Assembly (NCBI GenBank): GCA_023383815.1
Contig: JAHDYG010000013.1
Coordinates: 1-64,000 of the forward strand
Direction of reading: 5' to 3'
DNA length: 64,000 nt
Source: Rhodocyclaceae bacterium
Lineage (GTDB): Bacteria > Pseudomonadota > Gammaproteobacteria > Burkholderiales > Rhodocyclaceae
This document shows positions 27,357 through 35,975 of the stretch, in pieces. The translations under genes were made by a program, and so were the position numbers. The notes beneath the pieces were generated by a model. It ran no database searches, was not told where the DNA came from, and saw only the letters and a list, made by a program, of their open reading frames with translations. The number at the start of each line of letters is the position of its first letter. Within the stretch, counting starts at the first letter, position 1.

Positions 27357-29829
27357 GGCCTTTCTCCTGCTGAGGTTCAATACGGATCGTGCGGTACTGC
27401 CGGGCAAGCGGTTCGGCCTGCTGCTCGGCCCACGGGTCGGGCGCATCGCGCAACGCGTGGAGCAGCCGGGCGTACAGCGCGGCCCGGGTCCCGGCGGCAT
27501 CGACGATCTGGCGCCGCACGTGCTCCAGGCCGACCCGCTCGACGTAATGGCAGGTCCGTTCGAGGTAGAAGCCTTCCTCGCGGTAGAGCTGCAGGAAGGC
27601 GCCGGTGATCTCCTTGACCTCTTCCTCGCTCGCGACCTTGCACAGGAACTGCGCCACCTCGGTCTTGATCCCGCCGTTGCCGGCAATGTGGATCTCGAAG
27701 CCGGAATCGACGCCGACGATCCCCACATCCTTGATGCCGGCTTCGGCGCAGTTCCTGGGGCAGCCCGACACCGCGAGCTTGACCTTGTGCGGCGACCACA
27801 TGCCGAAGAGCATCCGTTCGAGCTTCACGCCCAGGTCCATCGAACGCTGGGTGCCGAAGCGGCAGTGCTCGGAACCGACGCAGGTCTTCACGGTGCGCAG
27901 GCTCTTGCCGTAGGCGTGGCCGGACACCATGCCGGCCTTGCCCAGATCGGCCCAGATTGCCGGCAGGTCGTCCTTCTTCACGCCGACGAGATCGATCCGC
28001 TGCCCGCCCGTGAGCTTGACGGTCGGGACCTGGTACTTCTCGGCCGCATCGGCGATCGCCCGCAGTTCGGCCGGCGTCGTGAGCCCGCCCCACATCCGCG
28101 GCACGACCGAGAAGCTGCCATCCTTCTGGATGTTGGCGTGCGCGCGTTCGTTGATGAAGCGGCTTTGCGGATCATCACGAACCTCATGCGGCCAGGTCGA
28201 GATCAGGTAGTAATTGAGCGCCGGGCGGCAGCTCGCACAACCGTTGGGTGTTTTCCAGTCGAGCGCGCGCATCGTCTCGTCGATCGACAGCAGCCTGAGC
28301 TCGCGGATCGCCTTGCGCACCACGGCGTGGCCGTGCTCGGTGCAGCCGCACAGCGGCCGCGCGCTCTTGTCGACCGCCTGGTAGGCGCCCCCGAGCGTCG
28401 AGGCGAGGATCTGCTCGACGAGCCCGGTGCATGAGCCGCAGGAGCTCGACGCCTTGGTGTGCTGGCGCACCTCGTCGAGCGTGAACAGGCCCTTCTCGCG
28501 GATCGCCTTGACGATCGTGCCCTTGCACACGCCGTTGCAGCCGCACACCTCGGCGCTGTCGGGCAGTGCTGCGGCCTGGCTGTTGCCCTGGTGGCCGGCA
28601 TCGCCGAGCTGCGACTGCGCGAAACCCTGCCCGAACATCAGGTGCTCGCGCATCCCCGAGACGTTGCGCCCCTCGCGCACGAGCTGGAAGTACCACGATC
28701 CATCGGCGGTATCGCCGATCATCACCGCGCCGGCGAGCCGGTCGTCCTTCAGCACCAGCTTCTTGTAGATGCCGCCGGCACGGTCATGCAGCACGATCTC
28801 GTCACAGCCTTCGCCGCCACTGAAGTCGCCCGCCGAGAACACGTCCACGCCGGTGACCTTGAGCTTGGTCGAAGTCACCGAGCCGGCGTAGCGGCCGATG
28901 CCGAATCCGGCCAGGTGGTTCGCACACACGCGCGCCTGCTCGAACAGCGGTGCGACCAGGCCGTAGGCGACGCCGCGGTGGTTCGCGCACTCGCCGACCG
29001 CGTAGATGCGCGGATCGGTCACCGTCTGCAGCGTATCGGTGACGACGATGCCGCGTTCGCAGTGAAGCTTCGCCGATTCGGCGAGCGCCGAGTTGGGGCG
29101 GATGCCCGCCGACATCACGACCAGATCCGCGGCGATCTCGGCGCCATCGGCCAGCTCGACCACAGCCACGCGGCCGTTCTCACCCGCCCGCAGTGCGGCG
29201 GTCTGCGCCCCGAGCCGGAACTTCATGCCGCGGGCCTCCAGCGAAGCCTGCAGCAGCTCGGCGGCGGCGCGGTCGAGCTGACGCTCCATGATCCAGTCCC
29301 CGAGATGCACGACGGTCACGGCCATGCCGCGCTGGATGAGGCCGTTGGCCGCCTCCAGCCCGAGCAGGCCGGCGCCGATCACGACCGCATGGCGGTAGCG
29401 GCCGGCCGCATCGATCATCGCTTCGGTGTCGGCGATGTCGCGGTAGGCGACCACCCCGGGAAGGTCGCGCCCCGGCACCGGCAGGATGAAGGGCGTCGAA
29501 CCGGTTGCGAGCAGCAGCCGGTCATAGGCGGCCTCGGTGCCATCCTCGGCGCGCACCACCCGCCGCACCCGGTCGATCTCGATCACCTTCCTGCCCGCGT
29601 GCAGCGTGATGCCGTTGGCGCCATACCAGTCGAGGTCGTTGAGCAGGATATCCTGCAGCGTCATCTCGCCCGCCAGCACCGGCGAGAGCAGGATGCGGTT
29701 GTAATTGCCGTGCGGCTCGGCGCCGAACACGGTGATGTCGTAGAGATCGGGGGCGTACTTCAGCACCTCCTCGATCGTCTTCACGCCGGCCATGCCGTTG
29801 CCGACGAGCACGAGTTTCTGTTTTCTCAT
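27328..29829 (-). CDS. nirB: Nitrite reductase (NAD(P)H) large subunit
   Basis: An 833-residue cytoplasmic flavo-siroheme enzyme that reduces nitrite to ammonium with NAD(P)H. The N-terminal half is an FAD/NAD(P)H oxidoreductase (LVLVGNGMAGVKTIEEVL; second dinucleotide fold HAVVIGAGLLGLEAANGL). A BFD-like [2Fe-2S] domain follows (CGCNGVCKGTIV...CGSC), then nitrite/sulfite reductase domains with the siroheme/[4Fe-4S] cysteines in CVGSEHCRFGTQ and SGCPRNCAEAG. ATG 29829 has GGAG at good spacing; a GTG 12 bp upstream is possible. Fourth gene of the operon, following the transporter ATPase. Confidence 0.97.
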   Translation of the reverse strand: MRKQKLVLVGNGMAGVKTIEEVLKYAPDLYDITVFGAEPHGNYNRILLSPVLAGEMTLQDILLNDLDWYGANGITLHAGRKVIEIDRVRRVVRAEDGTEAAYDRLLLATGSTPFILPVPGRDLPGVVAYRDIADTEAMIDAAGRYRHAVVIGAGLLGLEAANGLIQRGMAVTVVHLGDWIMERQLDRAAAELLQASLEARGMKFRLGAQTAALRAGENGRVAVVELADGAEIAADLVVMSAGIRPNSALAESAKLHCERGIVVTDTLQTVTDPRIYAVGECANHRGVAYGLVAPLFEQARVCANHLAGFGIGRYAGSVTSTKLKVTGVDVFSAGDFSGGEGCDEIVLHDRAGGIYKKLVLKDDRLAGAVMIGDTADGSWYFQLVREGRNVSGMREHLMFGQGFAQSQLGDAGHQGNSQAAALPDSAEVCGCNGVCKGTIVKAIREKGLFTLDEVRQHTKASSSCGSCTGLVEQILASTLGGAYQAVDKSARPLCGCTEHGHAVVRKAIRELRLLSIDETMRALDWKTPNGCASCRPALNYYLISTWPHEVRDDPQSRFINERAHANIQKDGSFSVVPRMWGGLTTPAELRAIADAAEKYQVPTVKLTGGQRIDLVGVKKDDLPAIWADLGKAGMVSGHAYGKSLRTVKTCVGSEHCRFGTQRSMDLGVKLERMLFGMWSPHKVKLAVSGCPRNCAEAGIKDVGIVGVDSGFEIHIAGNGGIKTEVAQFLCKVASEEEVKEITGAFLQLYREEGFYLERTCHYVERVGLEHVRRQIVDAAGTRAALYARLLHALRDAPDPWAEQQAEPLARQYRTIRIEPQQEKGHGMAESVSA

Positions 29830-29841
29830 GTTGCGCTCCAC

Positions 29842-30633
29842 TCACGCCGCGGCCCGGACTTGCTTCTGGTAGAGGAATTCCATGATCGCCGCCCGGCATT
29901 CGCCGAACTGCGCGTCGTGGGCAAGCGCAAGCCGCTCGCGCGGGCGTTCGAGTCCGATTTCGAGGATCTCGCCGATCGTCGCCGCAGGGCCGTTGGTGAG
30001 CATCACGACGCGGTCCGACAGCAGCACCGCCTCGTCGACGTCGTGGGTGACCATCACCATCGTCGCCTGCGTCGCGGCGAGGATCTTCATCAGTTCGTCC
30101 TGCAGGTTGGCGCGCGTGAGCGCATCGAGTGCGCCGAAGGGCTCGTCCATCAAGAGGATCCGCGGCTGCATCGACAGCGCCCGGGCGATGCCGACGCGCT
30201 GCTTCATTCCGCCCGAGATCTCGTGCGGATGCTTGTGTTCGGCGTGTGTCAGGCCGACGAGCGCAAGCGCCTCGCGGGTCCGGGTCTTCAGTTGCGCACG
30301 CGACTCGCGTGCGCCGAACACGCGCTCGACGGCGAGCAGCACGTTGTCGAAGCAGGTCAGCCACGGCAGCAGCGAATGGTTCTGGAACACCACGGCGCGT
30401 TCCGGCCCGGGGCCGGTGATCTCGCGTCCGTCGCACAGCATGACGCCGCTGCTCGGCCGCGTGAGCCCGGCAATCAGGTTCAGCAGTGTCGACTTGCCGC
30501 AACCCGAGTGGCCGATCAGGCTCACGCTCTCGCCCTCGACGATGTCGAGGCGCACGTCGCGCAGCACGACGAAGTGGCCGTTGCGCGTATCGAAGGACTG
30601 CGTGACGTTCTCGATCTGCACGATCTTCTTCAT
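29842..30633 (-). CDS. nrtD: Nitrate ABC transporter ATP-binding protein
   Basis: A 263-residue ABC ATPase. Walker A GHSGCGKST is at residues 41-49, the signature ISGGMKQR and Walker B ILLMDEPFGALDALTR follow, and the switch histidine is in VMVTHDVDEA. It is the NrtC/NrtD-SsuB-TauB type that energises oxyanion import; the neighbouring nirB, nirD and nasA identify the substrate as nitrate/nitrite. Unlike cyanobacterial NrtC there is no fused substrate-binding domain. It starts 12 bp after the permease gene. Confidence 0.93.
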   Translation of the reverse strand: MKKIVQIENVTQSFDTRNGHFVVLRDVRLDIVEGESVSLIGHSGCGKSTLLNLIAGLTRPSSGVMLCDGREITGPGPERAVVFQNHSLLPWLTCFDNVLLAVERVFGARESRAQLKTRTREALALVGLTHAEHKHPHEISGGMKQRVGIARALSMQPRILLMDEPFGALDALTRANLQDELMKILAATQATMVMVTHDVDEAVLLSDRVVMLTNGPAATIGEILEIGLERPRERLALAHDAQFGECRAAIMEFLYQKQVRAAA

Positions 30634-30645
30634 GACCGGACTCCT

Positions 30646-31590
30646 TCAGGAATTGCCGTAGCTGAAACGCCGGGCGACCAGCATCAGCACCTGTTCGAGG
30701 ATCAGGCCGACCACGCCGATCACGAAGATCGCGATGATGATGTGCTCGACCTTGAGGTTGTTCCATTCGTCCCACACCCAGAAGCCGATCCCGACGCCGC
30801 CGGTGAGCATCTCGGCGGCGACGATGACGAGCCAGGCGGTGCCGATCGACAGCCGGATCCCGGTCAGCATGTAGGGCAGCACGGCCGGAAAGAGGATCTT
30901 CGTGAAGACCTTCCATTCCGAGAGCTTCAGCACCCGCGCGACGTTGAGATAGTCCTGCGGTACGCGCGTGACGCCCTGCGCGGTGTTGAGGATCATCGGC
31001 CAGATCGAGCAGATGAAGATCGTCCAGATCGCCGCCGGGTCGGCGCGCTGGAACACCAGCAGGCCGATCGGCAGCCACGCGAGCGGCGAGACCGGGCGCA
31101 GCAGGCTGATGAGCGGGTTGAGCATCTGCGCGAGCAGCGCAAAACGCCCGAGCAGGAAGCCGGCCGGAATTCCCACCAGCGCCGCGATGCCAAAGCCGAT
31201 CCCGACCCGCTTCAGCGATTCGAGCACGTTCCAGCCGATCCCCTGGTCGTTCGGGCCTTCCTGATAGAAGGGGTCGGAGAACAGCACCACCGCGGCATCC
31301 CAGGTCTTGCCCGGACTGGGAATGCCGCCGCCGTTGAGCGTGGCGAGGTGCCACAGCCCGATCAGCAGCCCCATGCCCAGCACCGGCGGCAGGGCGACGC
31401 GCGCGAGCGCGCGCAGCCACCCGGCGCCGCGCCGGCGGATCGCACCCTTGTCCGCTTGCGCTGCCTTCGCGTTCATTCCGACCTCCTCATCCGGGCCCGC
31501 CTCGGGCGCTGCCGGGGCGCTGCCTGCGCCCCTGGCTTCGCGTCCCTGGTCATCGACCCGCTCCATCGTCACCGCCACTGCAGCGCTCAT
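30646..31590 (-). CDS. nrtB: Nitrate ABC transporter permease
   Basis: An inner-membrane permease with about six helices and the EAA-type loop region (LNVARVLKLSEWKVFTKILFPAVLPYMLTG) that docks the ATPase. The family is NrtB/SsuC/TauC. The start is uncertain: ATG 31590 lies 19 bp after nrtA and gives 314 residues, with an Ala/Glu-rich unconserved N-terminus; ATG 31476 has an excellent AGGAGG site with 5-nt spacing and gives 276 residues, closer to usual permease length. The longer form is listed. Translation from both is possible. Confidence 0.9.
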   Translation of the reverse strand: MSAAVAVTMERVDDQGREARGAGSAPAAPEAGPDEEVGMNAKAAQADKGAIRRRGAGWLRALARVALPPVLGMGLLIGLWHLATLNGGGIPSPGKTWDAAVVLFSDPFYQEGPNDQGIGWNVLESLKRVGIGFGIAALVGIPAGFLLGRFALLAQMLNPLISLLRPVSPLAWLPIGLLVFQRADPAAIWTIFICSIWPMILNTAQGVTRVPQDYLNVARVLKLSEWKVFTKILFPAVLPYMLTGIRLSIGTAWLVIVAAEMLTGGVGIGFWVWDEWNNLKVEHIIIAIFVIGVVGLILEQVLMLVARRFSYGNS

Positions 31591-31609
31591 CGTCCCGCCC
31601 CCCGTCCGT

Positions 31610-32869
31610 TCAGGCCTTGACCTTGAAGCCACCGGCATATTTTTCCGGCGCCGAACCATCCCACACCACCCCGTCGATCAGGGTCGAGCTGCGCAGTTCG
31701 CCCACCGGCAGTGCCACTTTCGCCGCCGTGGCGGCGTCCCTGTAGACGTCGATGCGGTTGATCGCCCGCGCCACGCCGAGGTAATCCGGCTCGGCGTCGA
31801 GCAGCCCCCAGCGCCGATGCTGGGTCAGGAACCACATGCCGTCCGACAGCCAGGGGAAGTTCACCGCCCCGTCGTTGAAGAAGCGCATGGGATTGGCGTC
31901 CTTCCACTCCTTGCCGAGGCCATCCTCGTAGTCGCCCAGGATGCGGCCCTCGATCACGCCGACGTCGGTGTTGACGTAGGAGCGGGCGGCGATGACCTGC
32001 GCGGTCTCCTTGCGGTGGGCGTCGGAGGCGTCGATCCAGCGCGAGGCATCGAGCACCGCAGCGGTCAGCGCACGCGCCGCGTTGGGGTGCTTCGCGACCC
32101 AGTCGGCGCTGGTGCCGAGGACCTTCTCGGGGTGGTCCGGCCACACGTCCTGGCTGGTCGCGACCGAGAAGCCGACCTGGTCGATGATCGCGCGCTGGTT
32201 CCACGGCTCGCCGACGCAGAATCCGTGCATGTTGCCGACCCGCGCATTGGCCACCATCTGCGGCGGCGGCACGACGATCGCCTTGACGTCGCGAAAGGGG
32301 TCGATGTCATGTGCCGCCAGCCAGTAGTACAGCCACATCGCGTGGGTGCCGGTGGGGAAGGTCTGGGCAAACGTGTAGGTTCCCGGCGCACTGGCGGCGA
32401 CCACCTTCTTCAGCGAAGGCCCGTCGACCGCACCCTTTTCCTTCATCTGCGAGGACATGCTGATGCCCTGGCCGTTGTTGTTGATCGTCATCAGCACGGC
32501 CATGTCCTTCTTCGCGCCGCCCACCCCCAGGTGCACGCCATAGACGAGCCCATAGAGCACGTGCGCGGCATCGAGCTCACCCGACACCAGCTTGTCGCGC
32601 ACGGCGGCCCAGCTCGCTTCCTTGCTCGGAATGATCTTGATGCCGTACTTCTCGTCGAACTTCTTCACCGCCGCCATCACGACCGAGGCACAGTCCGTGA
32701 GGGGGATGAAACCGACCCGGATCTCGCGCTTCTCGGGCGCATCCGAGCCGGCCGCCCGCGCGAATCCGGGCGCCAGCCCCCCGATCGCCGCCGCCACGCC
32801 CAACGCTCCCGACGCCCGTACGAAGTCGCGGCGCGAAACACCGCTCGTAGAAATTCTGTTCTGATCCAT
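31610..32869 (-). CDS. nrtA: Nitrate ABC transporter substrate-binding protein (Tat-exported)
   Basis: A 419-residue periplasmic binding protein of the NrtA family. A twin-arginine signal (SGVSRRDFVRASGALG, residues about 9-24) is followed by a hydrophobic stretch and an AxA-type cleavage region (FARAAG). Mature-domain motifs include VGFIPLTDCASVVMA and GFCVGEPWNQRAI, typical of nitrate/nitrite-binding NrtA and NasF. It captures nitrate for NrtBD. The ATG at 32869 was chosen because it begins the Tat signal; the frame is open to 33085 but crosses the promoter. First gene of nrtA-nrtB-nrtD-nirB-nirD-nasA. Confidence 0.95.
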   Translation of the reverse strand: MDQNRISTSGVSRRDFVRASGALGVAAAIGGLAPGFARAAGSDAPEKREIRVGFIPLTDCASVVMAAVKKFDEKYGIKIIPSKEASWAAVRDKLVSGELDAAHVLYGLVYGVHLGVGGAKKDMAVLMTINNNGQGISMSSQMKEKGAVDGPSLKKVVAASAPGTYTFAQTFPTGTHAMWLYYWLAAHDIDPFRDVKAIVVPPPQMVANARVGNMHGFCVGEPWNQRAIIDQVGFSVATSQDVWPDHPEKVLGTSADWVAKHPNAARALTAAVLDASRWIDASDAHRKETAQVIAARSYVNTDVGVIEGRILGDYEDGLGKEWKDANPMRFFNDGAVNFPWLSDGMWFLTQHRRWGLLDAEPDYLGVARAINRIDVYRDAATAAKVALPVGELRSSTLIDGVVWDGSAPEKYAGGFKVKA

Positions 32870-32912
32870 CGTCGACTCCCTGCTGGGTTTGAAAGCGATC
32901 CGCCCTCTTCTT

Positions 32913-32928
32913 TGCAGGAGCCGTGCCA
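32913..32928 (-). promoter_or_regulatory. Sigma54 promoter of the nitrate assimilation operon
   Basis: Read on the minus strand the sequence is TGGCACGGCTCCTGCA, matching TGGCACG-N4-TTGCA at all but one of the specified positions and keeping the GG/GC spacing exactly. Transcription would start about 12 bp downstream, leaving a leader of about 33 nt before nrtA. This fits nitrogen-limitation control by RpoN and NtrC. Confidence 0.85.
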
Positions 32929-33020
32929 TGTCTGGCGCCGAAACACATTTCCTTTGTTTTTCATGTGGCTGCATCGCTGGCAGCACCCTTCGCGGGGATT
33001 CACAGGCCGCACTATTGCAG

Positions 33021-33037
33021 TGCACCAAGATGTCGCT
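33021..33037. promoter_or_regulatory. Candidate NtrC (NRI) binding site
   Basis: TGCACCAAGATGTCGCT matches the NtrC consensus TGCACC-N5-GGTGCA at 13 of 17 positions against the canonical TGCACCAAAATGGTGCA, with a perfect left half-site. It lies about 95-110 bp upstream of the sigma54 promoter, the usual enhancer distance. Only one site was noticed; functional enhancers often have two. Confidence 0.5.
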
Positions 33038-33180
33038 GTCTCCCGGAATGGCACCGGATCGGGGAGTGATTCCCTCCTGGCCCACCGCCCCGTCGTGCCC
33101 CCACCGCGAGCGAAGAGGCGGCAGCCCGCCCCACTGACGCTAGAATCCAATGTTTGAACTCCACCCATCGGGACGAGACG

Positions 33181-34608
33181 ATGTATATCAATGGTCAGTG
33201 GCAGCAGGCTTCCAGCGGAAAGAGCTTCGACGTGTTCAACCCGGCCGACGGTGACCGGATCGGTTCGGTGCCCGATGGCGGCCGCGAGGATGCCGAACGC
33301 GCCATCGCCGCGGCCAGCACCGCGGCTCCGGCGTGGTCGGCCCGCACCGCCTACGAGCGCTCGGCGATCCTGCGCCGGGCGTGGGAACTCATGCTTGCGC
33401 GCGCCGACGAGCTGGCACGGCTGATGAGCACCGAGCAGGGCAAGCCGGTCAAGGCCGCTCGCTTCGAAGTCCAGTACGCCGCCGACTTCCTGCTGTGGTT
33501 CGCCGAGGAGGCCAAGCGCCTCTATGGCGAGACGATTCCGTCAGCGCGCGCCGATCAGCGCTTTCTCGTCGCGCACCAGCCGGTCGGCGTGGTCGCCGCG
33601 ATCACGCCCTGGAACTACCCGGTCTCGATGCTCACGCGCAAGCTCGCCCCGGCGCTCGCGGCCGGCTGCACCGTGGTGCTCAAACCCGCCGAATCGACCC
33701 CTCTGTGCGCCCGCGCGGTGTTCGAGATCCTCCACGAAGCGGGCCTGCCCGCGGGGGTTGCCAACCTCGTCACCGCCGCCGACCCGCGCCCGATCGGCGA
33801 GGTGTTCACGAGCCACCCGGCGGTGCGCAAGATCACCTTCACCGGCTCGACCGCCGTCGGCAAGGCGCTCGCCCGCGATGCCGCGGCCACGATGAAGCGC
33901 ATGTCGATGGAACTGGGCGGGCACGCTCCCTTCATCGTCTTCCCCGATGCCGACCCCGAGCATGCCGCCAAGGGTGCGGCCGGCGTCAAGTTCCTCAACA
34001 CCGGCCAGGCCTGCATCTCCCCGAACCGCATGTTCGTGCATCGCGCAATCCTCGATGCCTTCGTCCACACCCTCGCCCAGCGCATCGGCAAACTGCGCGC
34101 CGGCCTCGGGCTCGACCCCGATGTTGCGATCGGCCCGCTCAACAACGAAGCCGCACTCGCCAAGGTCGCGCGCCAGGTCGAAGACGCAGTGGCAAAAGGC
34201 GCGCAACTCGTGTGCGGCGGCGAGCGCCTTCACCTGCCCGGGCTGGAAAAAGGCTGCTTCTACGCCCCCACCCTTCTCACCGGCGTCACGCCGGACATGC
34301 AGATCTACCGCGAAGAAACCTTCGGCCCCGTCGCCGCCGTCATTCCCTTCGACGACACCGACGACATCCTCGCCATGGCCAACGACACCGACTACGGCCT
34401 CGCCGCCTACGTCTACACCCGCGACATCGCCCGCGCCTTCCGCATGTTCGAGGGCCTGCGCTTCGGCATCATCGGCATCAACGACATCAACCCCACCTCC
34501 GCCGCCGCCCCCTTCGGCGGCATGAAGGAAAGCGGCCTCGGCCGCGAAGGCGCCCGTGAGGGGATCTTCGAATACCTTGAAACCAAGCTGGGCGGGTTTG
34601 CGGTGTAG
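33181..34608 (+). CDS. NAD(P)-dependent aldehyde dehydrogenase, succinate-semialdehyde type
   Basis: A 475-residue ALDH. The general base Glu244 is in MSMELGGHAPFIVF and the catalytic Cys278 in LNTGQACISPNRMF; the NAD-site segment ITFTGSTAVGKAL and the C-terminal APFGGMKESGLGREG are typical of GabD-type succinate-semialdehyde dehydrogenases. The likely reaction is succinate semialdehyde to succinate, but related short-chain substrates cannot be excluded. It is divergent from the nitrate operon and has no gabT next to it. The last 500 bp or so is strikingly enriched in C at third positions compared with the first half. Confidence 0.88.
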   Translation: MYINGQWQQASSGKSFDVFNPADGDRIGSVPDGGREDAERAIAAASTAAPAWSARTAYERSAILRRAWELMLARADELARLMSTEQGKPVKAARFEVQYAADFLLWFAEEAKRLYGETIPSARADQRFLVAHQPVGVVAAITPWNYPVSMLTRKLAPALAAGCTVVLKPAESTPLCARAVFEILHEAGLPAGVANLVTAADPRPIGEVFTSHPAVRKITFTGSTAVGKALARDAAATMKRMSMELGGHAPFIVFPDADPEHAAKGAAGVKFLNTGQACISPNRMFVHRAILDAFVHTLAQRIGKLRAGLGLDPDVAIGPLNNEAALAKVARQVEDAVAKGAQLVCGGERLHLPGLEKGCFYAPTLLTGVTPDMQIYREETFGPVAAVIPFDDTDDILAMANDTDYGLAAYVYTRDIARAFRMFEGLRFGIIGINDINPTSAAAPFGGMKESGLGREGAREGIFEYLETKLGGFAV

Positions 34609-34639
34609 TGCGCGGCGGCCGATTGCACTTCCAGACCAT

Positions 34640-34876
34640 GCCGATCAGGCTCGCGCCCGCACTGACCTGCTCCGGGTTTTTTCCTACGCGAAGCACGTTT
34701 CGCTGGAGTTCGGCGCGGGTGCCTCGCTGCCGGATCGATATGGGGTGCTGGAGGGTGGGGGCAAGTTCCGGCATCACATCAAACTGACCTCGGTCGATGA
34801 GATTGCCGGCAAGCACGTCCGCGAGTACCTCGCGCTGGAGCTTGCGGCTTCCTTGAAGGCGGATCGGAGTTGAGAG
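34640..34876 (+). pseudogene. Remnant of a DUF1801-family gene (C-terminal part)
   Basis: Frame 3 reads FSYAKHVSLEFGAGASLPDR, then GVLEGGGKFRHHIKLTSVDEIAGK and ends at a stop near 34873. This is the conserved C-terminal half of DUF1801 proteins (HVsLeF-GA-LPD-GvLEG-GKfRrHIKL). The N-terminal half of the domain is absent: upstream the frame runs into out-of-frame dehydrogenase sequence. No good start codon or ribosome site precedes the conserved part. I read it as a decayed fragment. Limits are approximate. The rest of the 34609-34957 gap shows nothing else. Confidence 0.65.
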
Positions 34877-34957
34877 CGCTCCGACGGCTCTGACGATCTG
34901 CAACTTCCGGGAGTCGATCGGGGTCCGACTCGGGTTTTACCACCGCCTTTCCTCGCG

Positions 34958-35911
34958 ATGCCCTCATCCTTCCCCCCCTTCAAGCCCCGCCGCGGGTGGC
35001 TGCTCCTTCTCGCTGCGCTCGGCGCGGCCTTCTTGCTTGCGTGGCAGTTCAAGCTGCCGAGCCTTGCGTGGTACTGGTTCGGGATGCGCGGTCATGCGGA
35101 GGAATGGGCGCAGAAGGGTGTCTGGCTGCCCGGTTACCGGGTCGGCATCGATGGCCGGCGCATCGAGGGGATCGGCAAGAACGCCTCGGGGCTGACCTTC
35201 AACCCGGAGACCCGGACGCTCTTCACGGTGATCAATGCTCCGCCCCAGGTCGCCGAGATCACCACCGATGGACGCCTGTTGCGTACCATTCCGCTGACCG
35301 GGGTTGGCGATCCGGAAGGGATCAGCCACGTCGACGCAGAGCGTTACGTCATTGCCGACGAGCGCGACCAGCAGCTCTACTGGGTCGAGATCGGTCCCGA
35401 CACGGGGCGCCTCGACGTCTCTGGCGCGCCCCGGCTCGGGATTGCGATCGATCTGGGCAAGAACCTGGGGTTCGAGGGCGTGTCGTGGGATCACGCGAAG
35501 GATCGGCTCTTCGTGGCGAAGGAGAAATCGCCGTTGCGCGTGCTGGAGATCAGCGGGATCCCAGCCCTTTTCACCGGCGGTCCGCTTGACCTGCAGATCC
35601 GGGAATGGAAACCCAGCCGCGCGCGCACGCTCTTCATGACCGACCTGTCGTCGCTGACGCTCCACGAACCGACCGGCAACCTCTTGCTGCTGAGCCACGA
35701 ATCACGGCTCGTGGTCGAGTACGCCTACGACGGCACGCCGGTCAGCATCCTGCCGCTGTGGAAGGGATGGCACGGCCTCGCGCGGACCGTGCCGCAGGCC
35801 GAAGGGCTCGCGATCGACGATGAAGGCACGCTCTACGTCCTGTCCGAACCCGACCTCTTCTACCGCTTCGAACGCACCGCGCCGCCTGCCTGGCGTGCGG
35901 CGGCGCCTTGA
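34958..35911 (+). CDS. SdiA-regulated-domain protein (YjiK-like), membrane-anchored
   Basis: A 317-residue protein. An N-terminal helix (about residues 13-32, GWLLLLAALGAAFLLAWQF) is either an anchor or an uncleaved signal, followed by a beta-propeller-like domain with repeated motifs: ASGLTFNPETRTLFTV, GVGDPEGISHVDAERYVIAD, LGFEGVSWDHAKDRLFVAKE, AEGLAIDDEGTLYVLSEP. This is the SdiA-regulated (YjiK) family. Its biochemical role is not known; periplasmic location is likely. It is not preceded by a strong ribosome site. The gene lies between a DUF1801 remnant and a toxin-antitoxin pair, in the most accessory-looking part of the window. Confidence 0.8.
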   Translation: MPSSFPPFKPRRGWLLLLAALGAAFLLAWQFKLPSLAWYWFGMRGHAEEWAQKGVWLPGYRVGIDGRRIEGIGKNASGLTFNPETRTLFTVINAPPQVAEITTDGRLLRTIPLTGVGDPEGISHVDAERYVIADERDQQLYWVEIGPDTGRLDVSGAPRLGIAIDLGKNLGFEGVSWDHAKDRLFVAKEKSPLRVLEISGIPALFTGGPLDLQIREWKPSRARTLFMTDLSSLTLHEPTGNLLLLSHESRLVVEYAYDGTPVSILPLWKGWHGLARTVPQAEGLAIDDEGTLYVLSEPDLFYRFERTAPPAWRAAAP

Positions 35912-35919
35912 ATTCAGCG

Positions 35920-35948
35920 TTGTCAGGACAATGTCAGGACAGTAGAAT
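35920..35948 (+). promoter_or_regulatory. Promoter and direct-repeat operator of the toxin-antitoxin operon
   Basis: TTGTCA (35920-35925), a 17-bp spacer and TAGAAT (35943-35948) form a near-consensus sigma70 promoter 28 bp before the antitoxin ATG. The spacer is made of two copies of TGTCAGGACA (35921-35930 and 35932-35941), 11 bp apart and thus on one face of the helix. This fits autorepression by the DUF1778 antitoxin or the complex. Confidence 0.75.
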
Positions 35949-35975
35949 CGGCTCACATTACCCGAGGAACTGACC

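Larger units (their letters stand above)
32870..33180. other. Regulatory intergenic region, nitrate operon / aldehyde dehydrogenase
   Basis: About 311 bp with no gene, between divergently transcribed nrtA and the aldehyde dehydrogenase. It contains a sigma54 promoter (32913-32928, minus strand), an NtrC-like site (33021-33037), an inverted repeat GCTGC-N7-GCAGC (32968-32984), and on the plus strand a TAGAAT minus-10-like box at 33141-33146 about 35 bp before the dehydrogenase start. Confidence 0.6.

Noticed and set aside
28459-31620. A plus-strand open frame of over 1000 codons opposite nirB, nrtD and nrtB
   Set aside because: It is the mirror of strongly coding minus-strand genes in high-GC DNA; its translation is Arg/His/Asp-rich without any domain, and the minus-strand proteins are unmistakable.
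33333-34559. A second plus-strand frame of 408 codons inside the aldehyde dehydrogenase
   Set aside because: Arises from the C-rich codon usage of the real gene; its product is an Arg/His/Pro repeat-like string without family features.
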